This document shows, piece by piece, positions 44,013 through 52,976 of a stretch of DNA of 64,000 nucleotides (its first letter is position 1; the number at the start of each line of letters is the position of its first letter). The notes beneath the pieces were generated by a model. That model was given only the letters and a program-made list of their open reading frames with translations, was not told where the DNA came from and ran no database searches. A program made the translations under genes and the position numbers. The stretch comes from Serratia proteamaculans (GTDB lineage Bacteria > Pseudomonadota > Gammaproteobacteria > Enterobacterales > Enterobacteriaceae): the NCBI RefSeq assembly GCF_013337185.1, contig NZ_SWDE01000007.1, positions 62,001 to 126,000 on the forward strand. Reading direction: 5' to 3'.

Positions 44013-46514
44013 TTACAGTTTGGCGCACGGCAGCAATAGCTGATCCAGCGGCTTGGCGGCGCCCGGTATGACAATGCGGCACTGGCGCTGGCCTTCCCAG
44101 GCGACGTCCAGTTGCTCTTGCGGCTGCACGCCGGTCAGGTAGACCGAGCCGCCGTCATTCACTACGGCCACTTCACGGCCACGCTGGCTCAGTACCGTGG
44201 CACCGAATGGTGGCTCACTGCCGTCGGCCAGTTTGATGGTGGCCAGCAGCTTGCTGCCTTTCACCACCTCAAAGTGGCGGTAGCCAATGGCACCTTCGGT
44301 CAGCGTGCCCTGCACCACAGCACGGGTGGCCTCCACGTCGTCCGCTAACGTATTGACGTCGATGCGGGTGTCGGTGTTGTAGTAGCTGGTGATGTCGGAG
44401 ATCACCGCCAGGCCGAAGCGGTTGCTGTAGGCGCGGCCGTTGTTGATTGGCACCCCGGCAATGCCGTCGGTATCGAGCATCATCCGGCTGCCGCCGTTGC
44501 TGGAGTTCTGGTGTGCGGCTATGCCGTGTCGGGTGGCGGTAATGCCACTGCGGAAGGTACCGCCGATCGACGAATAGCTGTCCTGTTGATAAGAGGCGCT
44601 GGCGTTGAGCGAGCCAAACGAAGCGTTATGGCTGTAGTAACCCCGGGCCAGTGATTTTCCTGACTGGTTAAAGCCACCGCTCACCTGCCAGGTGTTGTTC
44701 GGATCGGTGTAGTCGTTGTAGGACGCCATCTGCGTTACGTCGCTGTTGCTGGTTTGCAGCGAGTAACCCACCCGACGGCGATCGCCAATCGGCACGCTGA
44801 AGTTCACCATCACGCTGTCGTCGGTGCGGCCGTGATAAGTGGTGCGATAGGCCGACAGCGAGGCGGTGATGTTGCTGACATTGCCGACGTTGAACAGTTT
44901 GCTGGCAGACAACCCGTAACGATCCTGCGCCCTGGCATCCCAATAGGTTTGGTGCGAATAGGTCAGGTAAGCGGTGATCGCCTTGGCGCTGTCTTCCGCC
45001 ATAAAGGTTTTGCTGGCGGTAATGGTGTACAGCTCTTTTTGGCGTCCGTCGTAGCGCTCGTCGTAATCGTTGTAGCGTTCCTGCAGATACTGCGACATGT
45101 TCATGAATTTGCGCTGTGAGAAGCGGTAGCCGGCAAAGGTGATCTGGCTGTTCATCTCATCAAAGCGCTTGGCGTAGTTGACCTTGAACGACAACCCACT
45201 GGCGGTTGGCTCATTGGGCAAGCGAGCGATAGACTGCGTCACGTCCACCGACATGGCGCCAAACACGTTCAGGTCACGACCCAGACCGAGTGCCCAGGCG
45301 TTGTAATCGCCGCCAAGCAAAGCACCGCCGTACAGCGACCAGGCGCTGGTTAATCCCCAGGAGAAATCACTGGCGGAGAACAGCGGCCCTTGGGTACGGT
45401 GATCGTAAGCCGAGGGCTTGCCCACGGCGACGTTGTAGCGGACATAACCGGGGCGCGTCAGGTAAGGAATAGTGGCGGTGTCGACCTGGAAGGTCGATAC
45501 GCTGCCATCCTGTTCTTCTACCTTCACATCCAGCCGACCGCGTACCGAACTGTTGAGATCCTGAATGGCAAAGGGACCGGCAGGCACGGTGGTTTCGTAC
45601 AGCGTGCGGCCTTCTTGCGACACGGTTATCTTGGCGTTGCTTTTGGCAATGCCGCGTACTTCCGGCGCATAACCCTGCAGGTTTGGCGGCAGCATACGCT
45701 CGTCGCTGGCCAGGTTAAGGCCGGTGAAGCGGTAGGAGTCGAACACGCCCGAATCGAGGAAGATTTCGCCGAGGGTCAGCTTGGCGGCCTGCATCGGCAG
45801 TGCGCGATAGGCGTAAATCTGGTTCCAGTCGAAGTTGCTGTCACGCTGACCGGCCTGCTGATTGTAATTGGCCTGATAGTCGGCGCGCAGACGCCAGGCA
45901 CCCAGGTTGGCGCCGACCGTCCCGTAGCTGCTGAGGTTTTCTGCGGTGTTGTTATTGTGGCTTTGCTTACCGACCTGGCCGCTGATGCTGTAGTCCAGCA
46001 ACAAGCCAGGGATGCCGTCATCCCACTGTTCCGGTGGCGTCCAGTCCGGATCGGAATATTTCATCCAGGCCTGTGGAATGGTGATCGCCAGCACGCCTCC
46101 GCCGATGCGGTCGGAAATAGTCGCTCCTTTGATGCCACTGATATCGGCGCAGCTGTTGTCGTGCCACAGGGTGACTTTTTTGACCACTTCATCTTTCAGC
46201 GCCATTTTTTCTATCAGATCGGGCGGCAGACAGACACGGGAACGATCCTTTTGATCCGGCGACGGGTAATACTGGATGCTGCGCTGCGGCAGAGTTTTCT
46301 GGTTGATCTTGATATCCAGCAGATAGGCACCCGGCATGACGTAATCGGCGTCGGAAAAACGCGATAAATCCACTTTGCTGCGATCGCCAATATCTAATAC
46401 GTCGGTATTAAATTCCGTGGCGGTAAAAGCCGAAGGCACCCAGAGGAAAGATAGAATGACGGTGAGGGGTATTTTTTTCCGTGTCAGTAATGACGTCATA
46501 GCATAATCACTCAT
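44013..46514 (-). CDS. Outer-membrane fimbrial usher
   Basis: An 833-aa FimD/PapC-type usher. After the signal peptide (SAFTA, near residue 32) come the N-terminal chaperone-binding domain (FNTDVLDIGDRSKVDLSRF), the beta-barrel with plug, and C-terminal domains ending in QLLLPCAKL with a paired cysteine. Signature parts include GPFAIQDLNSSVRGRLDV and GLTSAWSLYGG. The start could be ATG 46514 or 46499 (MTSLLTRKK); neither has a strong ribosome-binding site. It secretes and assembles the pilus fibre. Confidence 0.95.
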   Translation of the reverse strand: MSDYAMTSLLTRKKIPLTVILSFLWVPSAFTATEFNTDVLDIGDRSKVDLSRFSDADYVMPGAYLLDIKINQKTLPQRSIQYYPSPDQKDRSRVCLPPDLIEKMALKDEVVKKVTLWHDNSCADISGIKGATISDRIGGGVLAITIPQAWMKYSDPDWTPPEQWDDGIPGLLLDYSISGQVGKQSHNNNTAENLSSYGTVGANLGAWRLRADYQANYNQQAGQRDSNFDWNQIYAYRALPMQAAKLTLGEIFLDSGVFDSYRFTGLNLASDERMLPPNLQGYAPEVRGIAKSNAKITVSQEGRTLYETTVPAGPFAIQDLNSSVRGRLDVKVEEQDGSVSTFQVDTATIPYLTRPGYVRYNVAVGKPSAYDHRTQGPLFSASDFSWGLTSAWSLYGGALLGGDYNAWALGLGRDLNVFGAMSVDVTQSIARLPNEPTASGLSFKVNYAKRFDEMNSQITFAGYRFSQRKFMNMSQYLQERYNDYDERYDGRQKELYTITASKTFMAEDSAKAITAYLTYSHQTYWDARAQDRYGLSASKLFNVGNVSNITASLSAYRTTYHGRTDDSVMVNFSVPIGDRRRVGYSLQTSNSDVTQMASYNDYTDPNNTWQVSGGFNQSGKSLARGYYSHNASFGSLNASASYQQDSYSSIGGTFRSGITATRHGIAAHQNSSNGGSRMMLDTDGIAGVPINNGRAYSNRFGLAVISDITSYYNTDTRIDVNTLADDVEATRAVVQGTLTEGAIGYRHFEVVKGSKLLATIKLADGSEPPFGATVLSQRGREVAVVNDGGSVYLTGVQPQEQLDVAWEGQRQCRIVIPGAAKPLDQLLLPCAKL

Positions 46515-46612
46515 GGCAAATCCGCGCCCAATAGCAGGTCATCCTGTACGACCTGAATACGTAATACGTGATGTCATTCAGTGCCCTGTGAAGGCACCCG
46601 CCTAACGAGGCG

Positions 46613-47164
46613 CTACAGATAAGACAGGGTGAATTTCGCCAGAGAGCTGAATCCACCGGCTCTGGCCCTGTCAGGGTGAATACGTAGCTGAGCGCTAAAG
46701 CGCAGCGTATTGTCGCCGGCGACAATCTGGTAATCCGCCGTGGTGCTGCCCAGAGGGATCGGGGTACCGGCAGCGGTCAGCAGCTCAATGGCCACGCCTT
46801 GTGCTTCGCCGTAAACGGCCAATAATTCGGGATCCCGGCTGTCAGCCGTGCCGTCGAAGGTGACGTTTGCTGCGCGGTAGATAAAGTCGGGTTTTACCTG
46901 GCTGGCCAATTCGCAATTCACCAGCTTGATCTCAAAATTACGGCGGCTGCCAATCAGTACCGGCTGCGTATCCAACGCGGCATCGGTCATGGATATCAGC
47001 CCGAAATCAACGGTCTGGTCCAGGCTTTCGCCGGCAATCCCACAGGGGGTTTCGACGATCTCGCCGCCGAGATTGAGCGTGCCGTGGCCCTGATTTTTTG
47101 CCGTCGCCTCGGCGCTGCAAACGCTGAGCGCGATAAGCACTACGCCCCAAATCCGCTTGGTCAT
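46613..47164 (-). CDS. Fimbrial minor subunit (second pilin gene)
   Basis: A 183-aa pilin with signal peptide (about residue 22). LNLGGEIVETPCGIAGESLDQTVDFG, here in two adjoining motifs, contains the first Cys; the second is in KLVNCELA. The end SSLAKFTLSYL is typical. It lies between the major pilin and the usher, the place of MrpB in MR/P-type operons, where the product terminates or anchors the fibre. Confidence 0.88.
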   Translation of the reverse strand: MTKRIWGVVLIALSVCSAEATAKNQGHGTLNLGGEIVETPCGIAGESLDQTVDFGLISMTDAALDTQPVLIGSRRNFEIKLVNCELASQVKPDFIYRAANVTFDGTADSRDPELLAVYGEAQGVAIELLTAAGTPIPLGSTTADYQIVAGDNTLRFSAQLRIHPDRARAGGFSSLAKFTLSYL

Positions 47165-47219
47165 GCTGGCTCTCCCTGTTGCCGTTGGTGCCGTTACCCA
47201 ATATCCGTGCAGGTAAAGC

Positions 47220-47242
47220 GGGGATACCGCAGTGATATCCCC
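47220..47242 (-). terminator. Intercistronic hairpin after major pilin
   Basis: The arms GGGGATA / TATCCCC lie 10 bp after the major pilin stop codon. There is no T-run, so it is more likely an mRNA-stabilising or attenuating hairpin that yields excess major pilin over downstream products. Confidence 0.6.
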
Positions 47243-47251
47243 AGCGAGGGA

Positions 47252-47782
47252 TTACAGGTAAGCCAGAGTGAAGTTTGCAACGCTGGTGAATTCGCCTGGA
47301 ACCACGGCGCCAGAAGCGCTGCTGCCTTGCAGATAAGCGGCGAATTTCAGGGAGTTATTGCCTTCGGTCAGGCCCTGACCATCGGTCGCAGTGCCCAGCT
47401 CAACGTCTTTGGAGTGCAGGTTGTCATAGATCATGATGCCAGCGCCGGTTGCGGTGCCGCTCAGAGCCAGCAGTTTGCTGTTATCCGGATCCGGAGTGCC
47501 GGTGAAGGTCACCTGGACGTTCTTCATGGTGGCGATGGAACAGTCTTTCAGTTCAATGCTGAATGGCTCAGAGCTGGATTTACCTTCTTTTGCCAACAGA
47601 CGGCTGCTGATCTGGCCCATTGGTACAGTTTGGTCAACAGATTCCGGTGCTACGCTGCATGGCGCATCAATAATTTCACCGGTAAAAGTGACTTTACCGC
47701 TACCCTGGTTAGATGCGGCATGAGCAACAGATGCAGAAGCGAAAGCAATCACGGTTGCCAGCATTAATTTATTCAGTTTCAT
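47252..47782 (-). CDS. Major fimbrial subunit
   Basis: A 176-aa type-1/MR-P-like major pilin. Signal peptide cleaves after AHA (residue 22). The mature part has VTFTGEIIDAPCSVAPESVDQTV in consecutive motifs (first Cys), ELKDCSIATM (second Cys) and C-terminal GEFTSVANFTLAYL with the penultimate Tyr used in donor-strand exchange. First gene of the minus-strand fimbrial operon, with a 750-bp control region upstream. Confidence 0.93.
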   Translation of the reverse strand: MKLNKLMLATVIAFASASVAHAASNQGSGKVTFTGEIIDAPCSVAPESVDQTVPMGQISSRLLAKEGKSSSEPFSIELKDCSIATMKNVQVTFTGTPDPDNSKLLALSGTATGAGIMIYDNLHSKDVELGTATDGQGLTEGNNSLKFAAYLQGSSASGAVVPGEFTSVANFTLAYL

Positions 47783-48532
47783 TTCTCAAGTTCCTGTAGA
47801 GAGTATTTAAATAAAAAGAACAGCACATCTAAATCCCCCACAGCGACAGCAACTTCATGTCACCGACGCGGTAGTTGGAGCCAGATCCTTTTGCTCTGGG
47901 CAATACGCCACCGTCCGTTATTCATGAGTGAATAACGAAAGGTTTTGTAAGTCGAATAGGCGAAATCCATAGAATTAAAATAGGTATATCGCCGTAGCGT
48001 TTTGCTGGGATTATTCTTGCAAATAATACGCTTGATTGGAAATAGCTTTTATTAAGTTGAGTCAAATACAGAATATAAACCCAAAAGGAAAAAGAAATAT
48101 ATATGATTGAAAATCAATAGATCGTATACAACTATTATCCAGAATAAATGACTATATAAATAGAAATATGCGAGATATTAGATCGCCAGAATTAGTCTTC
48201 ACACTACAATTGGCAATATTGTTTTGATAATATCGCCTTCAGACAGCAGATGATGAATTCTGGCTGTTAATCATAAGTTAAAAGTTAACTCGTTGTTTTA
48301 AAAAGCGTATTAGCCATAAATACTGGCTTGTAATGCGATTTTATTCATTGTGACGCGGCTAACCCTCTTCGTGAAATTAACAAGTTTATAACAATGTGGT
48401 TGGCTGTCGGATTATTACCAATATCCGCCTGCTGCCGCGCTCTTTTGTTATTTAACTCGTTAGGATTAATCAGAAGAAGTGAGATCTGGCAGGGCTTCGC
48501 GACATAAAAATGACCTAAGTGATAATTAAGGG
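47783..48532. promoter_or_regulatory. Fimbrial control region between divergent operons
   Basis: This 750-bp AT-rich region separates the fimbrial operon from the lipoprotein/FKBP/PapI-like operon. A 22-bp palindrome, CGTTATTCA + TGAG + TGAATAACG, occupies 47916-47937 in the fimbrial leader or promoter. No inverted-repeat pair bounding an invertible switch and no recombinase gene were seen. GATC sites occur at several points (for example near 48120 and 48185), which could matter for PapI/Dam-type control, but spacing typical of the pap switch was not established. Confidence 0.55.
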
Positions 48533-48958
48533 ATGATAAACGGAATGATTACAATAACTGATGTTTCAACTCGCCGTTCTGCCACCGTTATGGCCGCGTT
48601 GATAATGACCTGTTTACTGTTGTCCGGCTGTGTTGGAAGAAATAGCACGGGGAACGTTGCCGTGAAAAAAGTTTCACAGAATAATCCTAATGAAAACACC
48701 GATGAACAACGCATTGCGCTTTGTCAGCAACGGGTAAATTCACTTAAAAATATTAATCCGCAAAGCTACCAGAAAAGGATAGCTTATTTTAACGGGCTGT
48801 TATCCAACGCCTCCGGATATGCCGGCATTCGCAGTAATGTTGATGAGAGCACCCGTAAGGCTATAGACGCACTTTATAAATACAAGACCGAGAAGTTCTG
48901 CGCTGACGTTGAATACGAGCTGATGTCCAGTCTGTCCAGCCGGGTGGAGAGCCTGTAG
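48533..48958 (+). CDS. Lipoprotein upstream of FKBP
   Basis: A 141-aa lipoprotein; lipobox LLSGC gives Cys33 when counted from ATG 48533. ATG 48545 or 48590 would give a more usual signal length, so the start is uncertain. The mature part is hydrophilic and helical with three further cysteines (LCQQRVNSL, KFCADVEYEL). No family recognised. The next gene starts 2 bp after its stop, indicating an operon with the FKBP and the PapI-like regulator. Confidence 0.78.
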   Translation: MINGMITITDVSTRRSATVMAALIMTCLLLSGCVGRNSTGNVAVKKVSQNNPNENTDEQRIALCQQRVNSLKNINPQSYQKRIAYFNGLLSNASGYAGIRSNVDESTRKAIDALYKYKTEKFCADVEYELMSSLSSRVESL

Positions 48959-48960
48959 CC

Positions 48961-50121
48961 ATGAAAAAGTACGCGGAAGGAGCCGCGGCTTTACTGCTGT
49001 TGATCGCAGGAGGCACCGCGTTAGCGGCAGGTAATGCGTCTGGCGGGGATGACGGCATCCCTGCATTGCTGAAATTTGCCGAGCAACAGCAGATGGTGCC
49101 GGTGATGGAAAAAGTGCCACCGACGCCCAAACCGGTGGCCAGCAAGCCAAAACCTGCGTCCGTTTCGCGTGGGGATAGCGCCCGGCTAACGGCGTTGAAT
49201 CAGGCGATGCAGCAGCAGGCCGACATTATCCGCCTGTTGGAACAGCAGTTGGCGATTCAGGCTAAGACAGCGGCGCCGGTACCGGAACCCAAGGCGGCAC
49301 CTGTGGATATCCGGCCGCTGGTGGCGGCGTTGAAAGGCGTTCGCCGGGCCATTGCTACACCGCCGGACCTGATTGCCATGGCGGCAGCACTGGCGCGGCA
49401 ACAGCGGTTGGTCGCGGAGCAAGAGCGGCAATTGCAGCAGTTCAAACGTCAGCTAGCCGCTCAGCGTCAACCACCAGGTTTGGTCAGTGAGGCAGATAAA
49501 CAGGCCTACGCCGCCGGGGTTTCGCTCGGACGCGACATCCTGCGGCTGCAGGAAGAGAACCGACGGCTGGGGATTGAGGCCGATCGGTCGCGTCTGTTGG
49601 CGGGCATTGGCGATACGCTGGCGGGCAAGCCGCGGCTGGACAACACGGCTATCGACAGTGCGCTGCAGGCCGCAGACGCCGCATTGCAGCAGGCCCGGCA
49701 GCAACGACAACAGGACATGCGGCAGGATGGTAAAGCCTATCTCACCGATTTTGCCAAACAGCCGGGGGTGCAAAAAGATGCGCTCGGCTTCTATTACCGC
49801 GTGGATTACGCCGGGAGTGGGCAGATAGCGGCAGGCGACAATGTCGATATTGTGGTGCGTGAAAGTCTGCCCGACGGGCAGGTAATCAAGGATATGGAAT
49901 TGGCCGGCACGGTGATCTCCCAACCCCTGGCGCAGTACCCGCCGCTGTTCCGCGCAGCTATCGGCAAACTGAAAAAACACGGGTCGATGACTCTGGTGGT
50001 GCCGGCGGCGCTGGCCTATGGCGATAAGGGAAGTCCACCCGCCATACCACCGGGAGCCACCATGATTTACACCCTGCGCGTGGCCGACGCCTTGCCGCAG
50101 GACAGGAGCAGGCAAAAGTAA
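48961..50121 (+). CDS. Periplasmic FKBP-type peptidyl-prolyl isomerase
   Basis: A 386-aa exported protein (signal cleaves near ALAAG, residue 23). A Pro/Ala/Lys-rich linker is followed by a Gln-rich coiled-coil region, then an FKBP N-terminal-type dimerisation domain (DKQAYAAGVSLGRDI, residues ~180-260). The last ~110 residues form the FKBP catalytic domain (GFYYRVDYAGSG, IVVRESLPDGQVI, LVVPAALAYGDKGSPPAIPPGATMIY). The usual FKBP core is recognisable though diverged. Periplasmic FkpA-like enzymes fold envelope proteins; location beside the fimbrial operon suggests assistance to pilins or adhesin (inference). Confidence 0.87.
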   Translation: MKKYAEGAAALLLLIAGGTALAAGNASGGDDGIPALLKFAEQQQMVPVMEKVPPTPKPVASKPKPASVSRGDSARLTALNQAMQQQADIIRLLEQQLAIQAKTAAPVPEPKAAPVDIRPLVAALKGVRRAIATPPDLIAMAAALARQQRLVAEQERQLQQFKRQLAAQRQPPGLVSEADKQAYAAGVSLGRDILRLQEENRRLGIEADRSRLLAGIGDTLAGKPRLDNTAIDSALQAADAALQQARQQRQQDMRQDGKAYLTDFAKQPGVQKDALGFYYRVDYAGSGQIAAGDNVDIVVRESLPDGQVIKDMELAGTVISQPLAQYPPLFRAAIGKLKKHGSMTLVVPAALAYGDKGSPPAIPPGATMIYTLRVADALPQDRSRQK

Positions 50122-50136
50122 CTCAAGGAGAACGCG

Positions 50137-50418
50137 ATGGCCAAGGTGCCGATAACATATGAAATCAGGAAGTCACATATGCTAAACGTGTTACGAAAAC
50201 TGTGTATGGAACGTGCGGCCGGGGCAGGTGGGCAGCATCCACCCGCGCCGGAACACTGGCCAAAAACCAGGGAGTTGGCGGATAAATGCGGTGAGAATAT
50301 TTACACTACGCGTACCTTGCTATTGGCGTTGGAAAAAGAGGGAAAAGTGAGTTGTACCCATCGCAGCATCAATAATTCGTTGCGCTGGTATATTTGCACA
50401 TCAGCCAAAAAAGCGTAA
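50137..50418 (+). CDS. PapI/FaeA-like winged-helix regulator
   Basis: A 93-aa protein with a winged-helix pattern TRELADKCGENIYTTRTLLLALEKEGKVSC, like PapI/FaeA, the small fimbrial regulators that act with Lrp and Dam. The ribosome-binding site is AAGGAGA. It is the third gene of the operon divergent from the fimbrial genes, a typical place for such a regulator. Assignment is by short motif and context. Confidence 0.72.
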   Translation: MAKVPITYEIRKSHMLNVLRKLCMERAAGAGGQHPPAPEHWPKTRELADKCGENIYTTRTLLLALEKEGKVSCTHRSINNSLRWYICTSAKKA

Positions 50419-50468
50419 TTCCTTTCCCATTTTGTGTTTTTGACTACCTTTCACAGCAGAGATTTATA

Positions 50469-50498
50469 GGGCTGACGGGGCTAGATGCCTCTCAGCCC
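50469..50498 (+). terminator. Terminator of the lipoprotein/FKBP/PapI-like operon
   Basis: The arms GGGCTGA / TCAGCCC with a 16-nt loop are followed by GTTTCCTTTGTT, 50 bp after the regulator gene. Confidence 0.65.
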
Positions 50499-50602
50499 GT
50501 TTCCTTTGTTACCACCGATGACCAACCATTGTCAGTGCATTTTTTTAAGCTCTATACTGGTGGCCTGAGCACCAATATTTTCATGAGGGATGCGGTTTTA
50601 TA

Positions 50603-51280
50603 ATGAAGGAAAGCAAAGAAATACTGTTGTTGGATGATATTCATTATCAAATAGGTGACCAGGTTATTCTGGATTCTGTCTCTTTCGGCCTGAGTCAGGG
50701 CGAATTCAAACTGATTACCGGGCCGTCCGGCTGCGGTAAAAGTACCCTGCTTAAAATCGTTTCCTCGCTGATCGACCCGACCCGGGGAAAAATTACCTTT
50801 GCCGGTAAGGCCATCACCGAAATACCGCCGGAAGAATATCGCCAGCAGGTATCTTACTGTTTTCAAACCCCCTCACTGTTTGGCGACAGCGTGTATGACA
50901 ATATTGCGCTGCCCTACCAGATCCGTAAGCAAAAGCCGGACGAGAAAAAAATGCAGGCCGATCTGGTGCGCTTTGGGCTGCCGGAAAATATGCTGAAAAA
51001 AAGCGTGAACGAATTATCGGGCGGGGAGAAACAGCGTATTTCCTTGATCCGCAATCTGCAATTTATGCCCAGGGTGCTGTTATTGGATGAGATCACCAGC
51101 GCCTTGGATGAAGATAATAAGCGCAACGTTAACGAAATTATTCACCAACTGGTGGCGCAGCATGGCGTGGCGGTGCTGTGGGTCACGCATGATAAAGACG
51201 AAATCAAACACGCGGATGATGTGATTACCCTGAGTGCGCACGGTGCACGCGCACAGGAGACGAACGATGAACCAGCATAA
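50603..51280 (+). CDS. fetA: Iron efflux ABC transporter ATP-binding subunit
   Basis: A 225-aa ABC ATPase matching E. coli FetA (YbbL): Walker A GPSGCGKST, signature LSGGEKQRISLIRNL, Walker B VLLLDEITSALD. With FetB it is linked to iron export and resistance to oxidative stress. No strong ribosome-binding site is seen. Its end overlaps fetB by 14 bp. Confidence 0.92.
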   Translation: MKESKEILLLDDIHYQIGDQVILDSVSFGLSQGEFKLITGPSGCGKSTLLKIVSSLIDPTRGKITFAGKAITEIPPEEYRQQVSYCFQTPSLFGDSVYDNIALPYQIRKQKPDEKKMQADLVRFGLPENMLKKSVNELSGGEKQRISLIRNLQFMPRVLLLDEITSALDEDNKRNVNEIIHQLVAQHGVAVLWVTHDKDEIKHADDVITLSAHGARAQETNDEPA

Positions 51281-52040
51281 TATCAGCAATGAATCCCTGG
51301 TGCTGTCGATGGTATTGGTGATGATCGCCATTTTCATCAGCCATAAAGAAAAGTTGGCGCTGGAAAAGGACATTATCTGGAGCATTTGCCGGGCGGTGGT
51401 GCAGCTGATTATCGTCGGCTATGTGCTGAAGTACATTTTTGATGTGAACAACGCCATTCTGACGGTACTGATGGTGCTGTTTATCTGCTTTAACGCCGCT
51501 TACAACGCGCAAAAACGCAGTAAATATATCAGCCATGCGTTTATGACATCGTTTATTGCCATCACCACGGGTGCGGTACTGACGCTGGTGGTGCTGGTGC
51601 TGACCGGCTCGATAGAATTTACCCCGATGCAGGTGATCCCGATTTCCGGCATGGTGGCCGGTAATGCAATGGTGGCAGTCGGGCTGTGTTACAACAACCT
51701 GGGGCAGCGCTTCAAAAGCGATCAGCAGAAGATTCAGGAAATGCTCAGCCTGGGGGCATCGCCGAAGTTTGCCTCGGCTGCGCTGATCCGCGACAGCATC
51801 CGCGCTTCGTTGATCCCGACGGTAGACTCGGCCAAAACCGTCGGCCTGGTCAGCCTGCCGGGCATGATGTCCGGTCTGATCTTCGCCGGTATTGACCCGG
51901 TGAAAGCCATTAAGTACCAGATTATGGTGACCTTTATGCTGCTTTCCACCGCCAGCCTGTCGACCATTATCGCCTGCTACCTGGCCTACCGTAAATTCTA
52001 CAACGCCCGTCACCAACTGGTGGTGAGCACGCTGAAATAG
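51267..52040 (+). CDS. fetB: Iron efflux ABC transporter permease subunit
   Basis: A 257-aa inner-membrane protein of the FetB/YbbM (UPF0014) family (E. coli 259 aa), with about seven membrane segments. Motifs include LIIVGYVLKYIF, PISGMVAGNAMVAVGL and VSLPGMMSGLIFAGIDPVKAI (the latter in adjoining parts). ATG 51267 is chosen because AGGAGA precedes it; an upstream ATG at 51234 is not conserved. Confidence 0.92.
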   Translation: MNQHNISNESLVLSMVLVMIAIFISHKEKLALEKDIIWSICRAVVQLIIVGYVLKYIFDVNNAILTVLMVLFICFNAAYNAQKRSKYISHAFMTSFIAITTGAVLTLVVLVLTGSIEFTPMQVIPISGMVAGNAMVAVGLCYNNLGQRFKSDQQKIQEMLSLGASPKFASAALIRDSIRASLIPTVDSAKTVGLVSLPGMMSGLIFAGIDPVKAIKYQIMVTFMLLSTASLSTIIACYLAYRKFYNARHQLVVSTLK

Positions 52041-52057
52041 CGTCATAAAAAATAAGG

Positions 52058-52083
52058 GTAGGGGCGAGCATGCTCGCCCCTAC
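52058..52083. terminator. Perfect 26-bp GCATGC-centred palindrome, copy 3
   Basis: The half-site GTAGGGGCGAGCA is followed by its exact complement. It lies between the convergent fetB and iolI-like genes, where it could end both transcripts. Same core and flanks (GTAGGGGC / GCCCCTAC) as the elements at 8552 and 10668. Confidence 0.75.
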
Positions 52084-52093
52084 GCTGCGGCTA

Positions 52094-52930
52094 TTACCCC
52101 TGCAGCAGAGCGATACTCTGGCGGATTTCACGTTCGATATCCGCCTCTGTCCAGCTATCCAACTGTGAAGAGAACGGCTCGAAGGCGTAAATGCCGGTGT
52201 AGCCCAGGCGCTCCAGATTCTGCACCTGCTTTCTGCTCTCCAGCCGATCCTGTTGACTCAACATAATGCGCTCTTCGTCGCTGAGCGTGCTTTTGCTCCG
52301 CGCATCTTCCACCCCAGACAGGTGTACCAGACCGATACCCTCAATCTGAATCTGCTCATCAAACTCAGGCTGCGCCACATCACTTAAATAGTGGTGGAAG
52401 GTATCGAGCACGATCTTGTACGGCGCGCCGGAGTCGCGTATCAGGGATTGCGTCAGCAGCGATGAGCGCAGCGAACTGATGCCGAACCCCAGCGGCTCGA
52501 CGTAACCCTGCACACCGTATTGTTTAAACAGCGGTGCCAGCAGCTTCAACGCCGCCAGTGTATCGTTTTTTTTCTGCTCCTCACTGCGCCGATCGTCCGC
52601 GCTGCAGTGTGGGCACAGCACCAGCGCCTGACTATGGATCGCCTGAGCCTGCGCCAGCAGCGCCTCGGCGTTTTTCAGCAGCCCGGCTTGATCGTCAACC
52701 AAGTTAAACTTGCCGAGGGCGTTAATGGTGACGATTTCGATTCCGTATTTGGCTGCCAAAGCATTTAATTGATCGTTGCTCAGGTTATCCGTCACCTTGC
52801 CGCTCGGCATATCGTTGCGCAGCTCAACTTTGCTGAGCCCGCACTTTTTTACCAGGCTGAAAAACGACTCCAAATCGAGATTGGGTGCGATCTTGCGGTT
52901 GATACAAAAACGGTCTGGCGCAATGGTCAT
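52094..52930 (-). CDS. Inosose isomerase-like TIM-barrel protein (IolI/IolH type)
   Basis: A 278-aa xylose-isomerase-like TIM barrel, the same length as B. subtilis IolI. Metal-ligand motifs: VEPLGFG (Glu), VLDTFHHY (Asp, His) and YAFEPFSS (Glu). It likely interconverts keto-inositols (for example 2-keto-myo-inositol and 1-keto-D-chiro-inositol), feeding other isomers into the pathway. It follows the transporter gene after 46 bp, with which it forms a minus-strand operon. Confidence 0.85.
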   Translation of the reverse strand: MTIAPDRFCINRKIAPNLDLESFFSLVKKCGLSKVELRNDMPSGKVTDNLSNDQLNALAAKYGIEIVTINALGKFNLVDDQAGLLKNAEALLAQAQAIHSQALVLCPHCSADDRRSEEQKKNDTLAALKLLAPLFKQYGVQGYVEPLGFGISSLRSSLLTQSLIRDSGAPYKIVLDTFHHYLSDVAQPEFDEQIQIEGIGLVHLSGVEDARSKSTLSDEERIMLSQQDRLESRKQVQNLERLGYTGIYAFEPFSSQLDSWTEADIEREIRQSIALLQG

Positions 52931-52976
52931 GATGCATTACTCCTGGATAGTTTGATAAAGCCTGAGAGTTGCCGAC

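Noticed and set aside
47783-48532. Phase-variation invertible element before the fimbrial operon
   Set aside because: No pair of inverted repeats bounding a promoter segment and no FimB/FimE-type recombinase gene were found in the window; the 22-bp palindrome is a single site.
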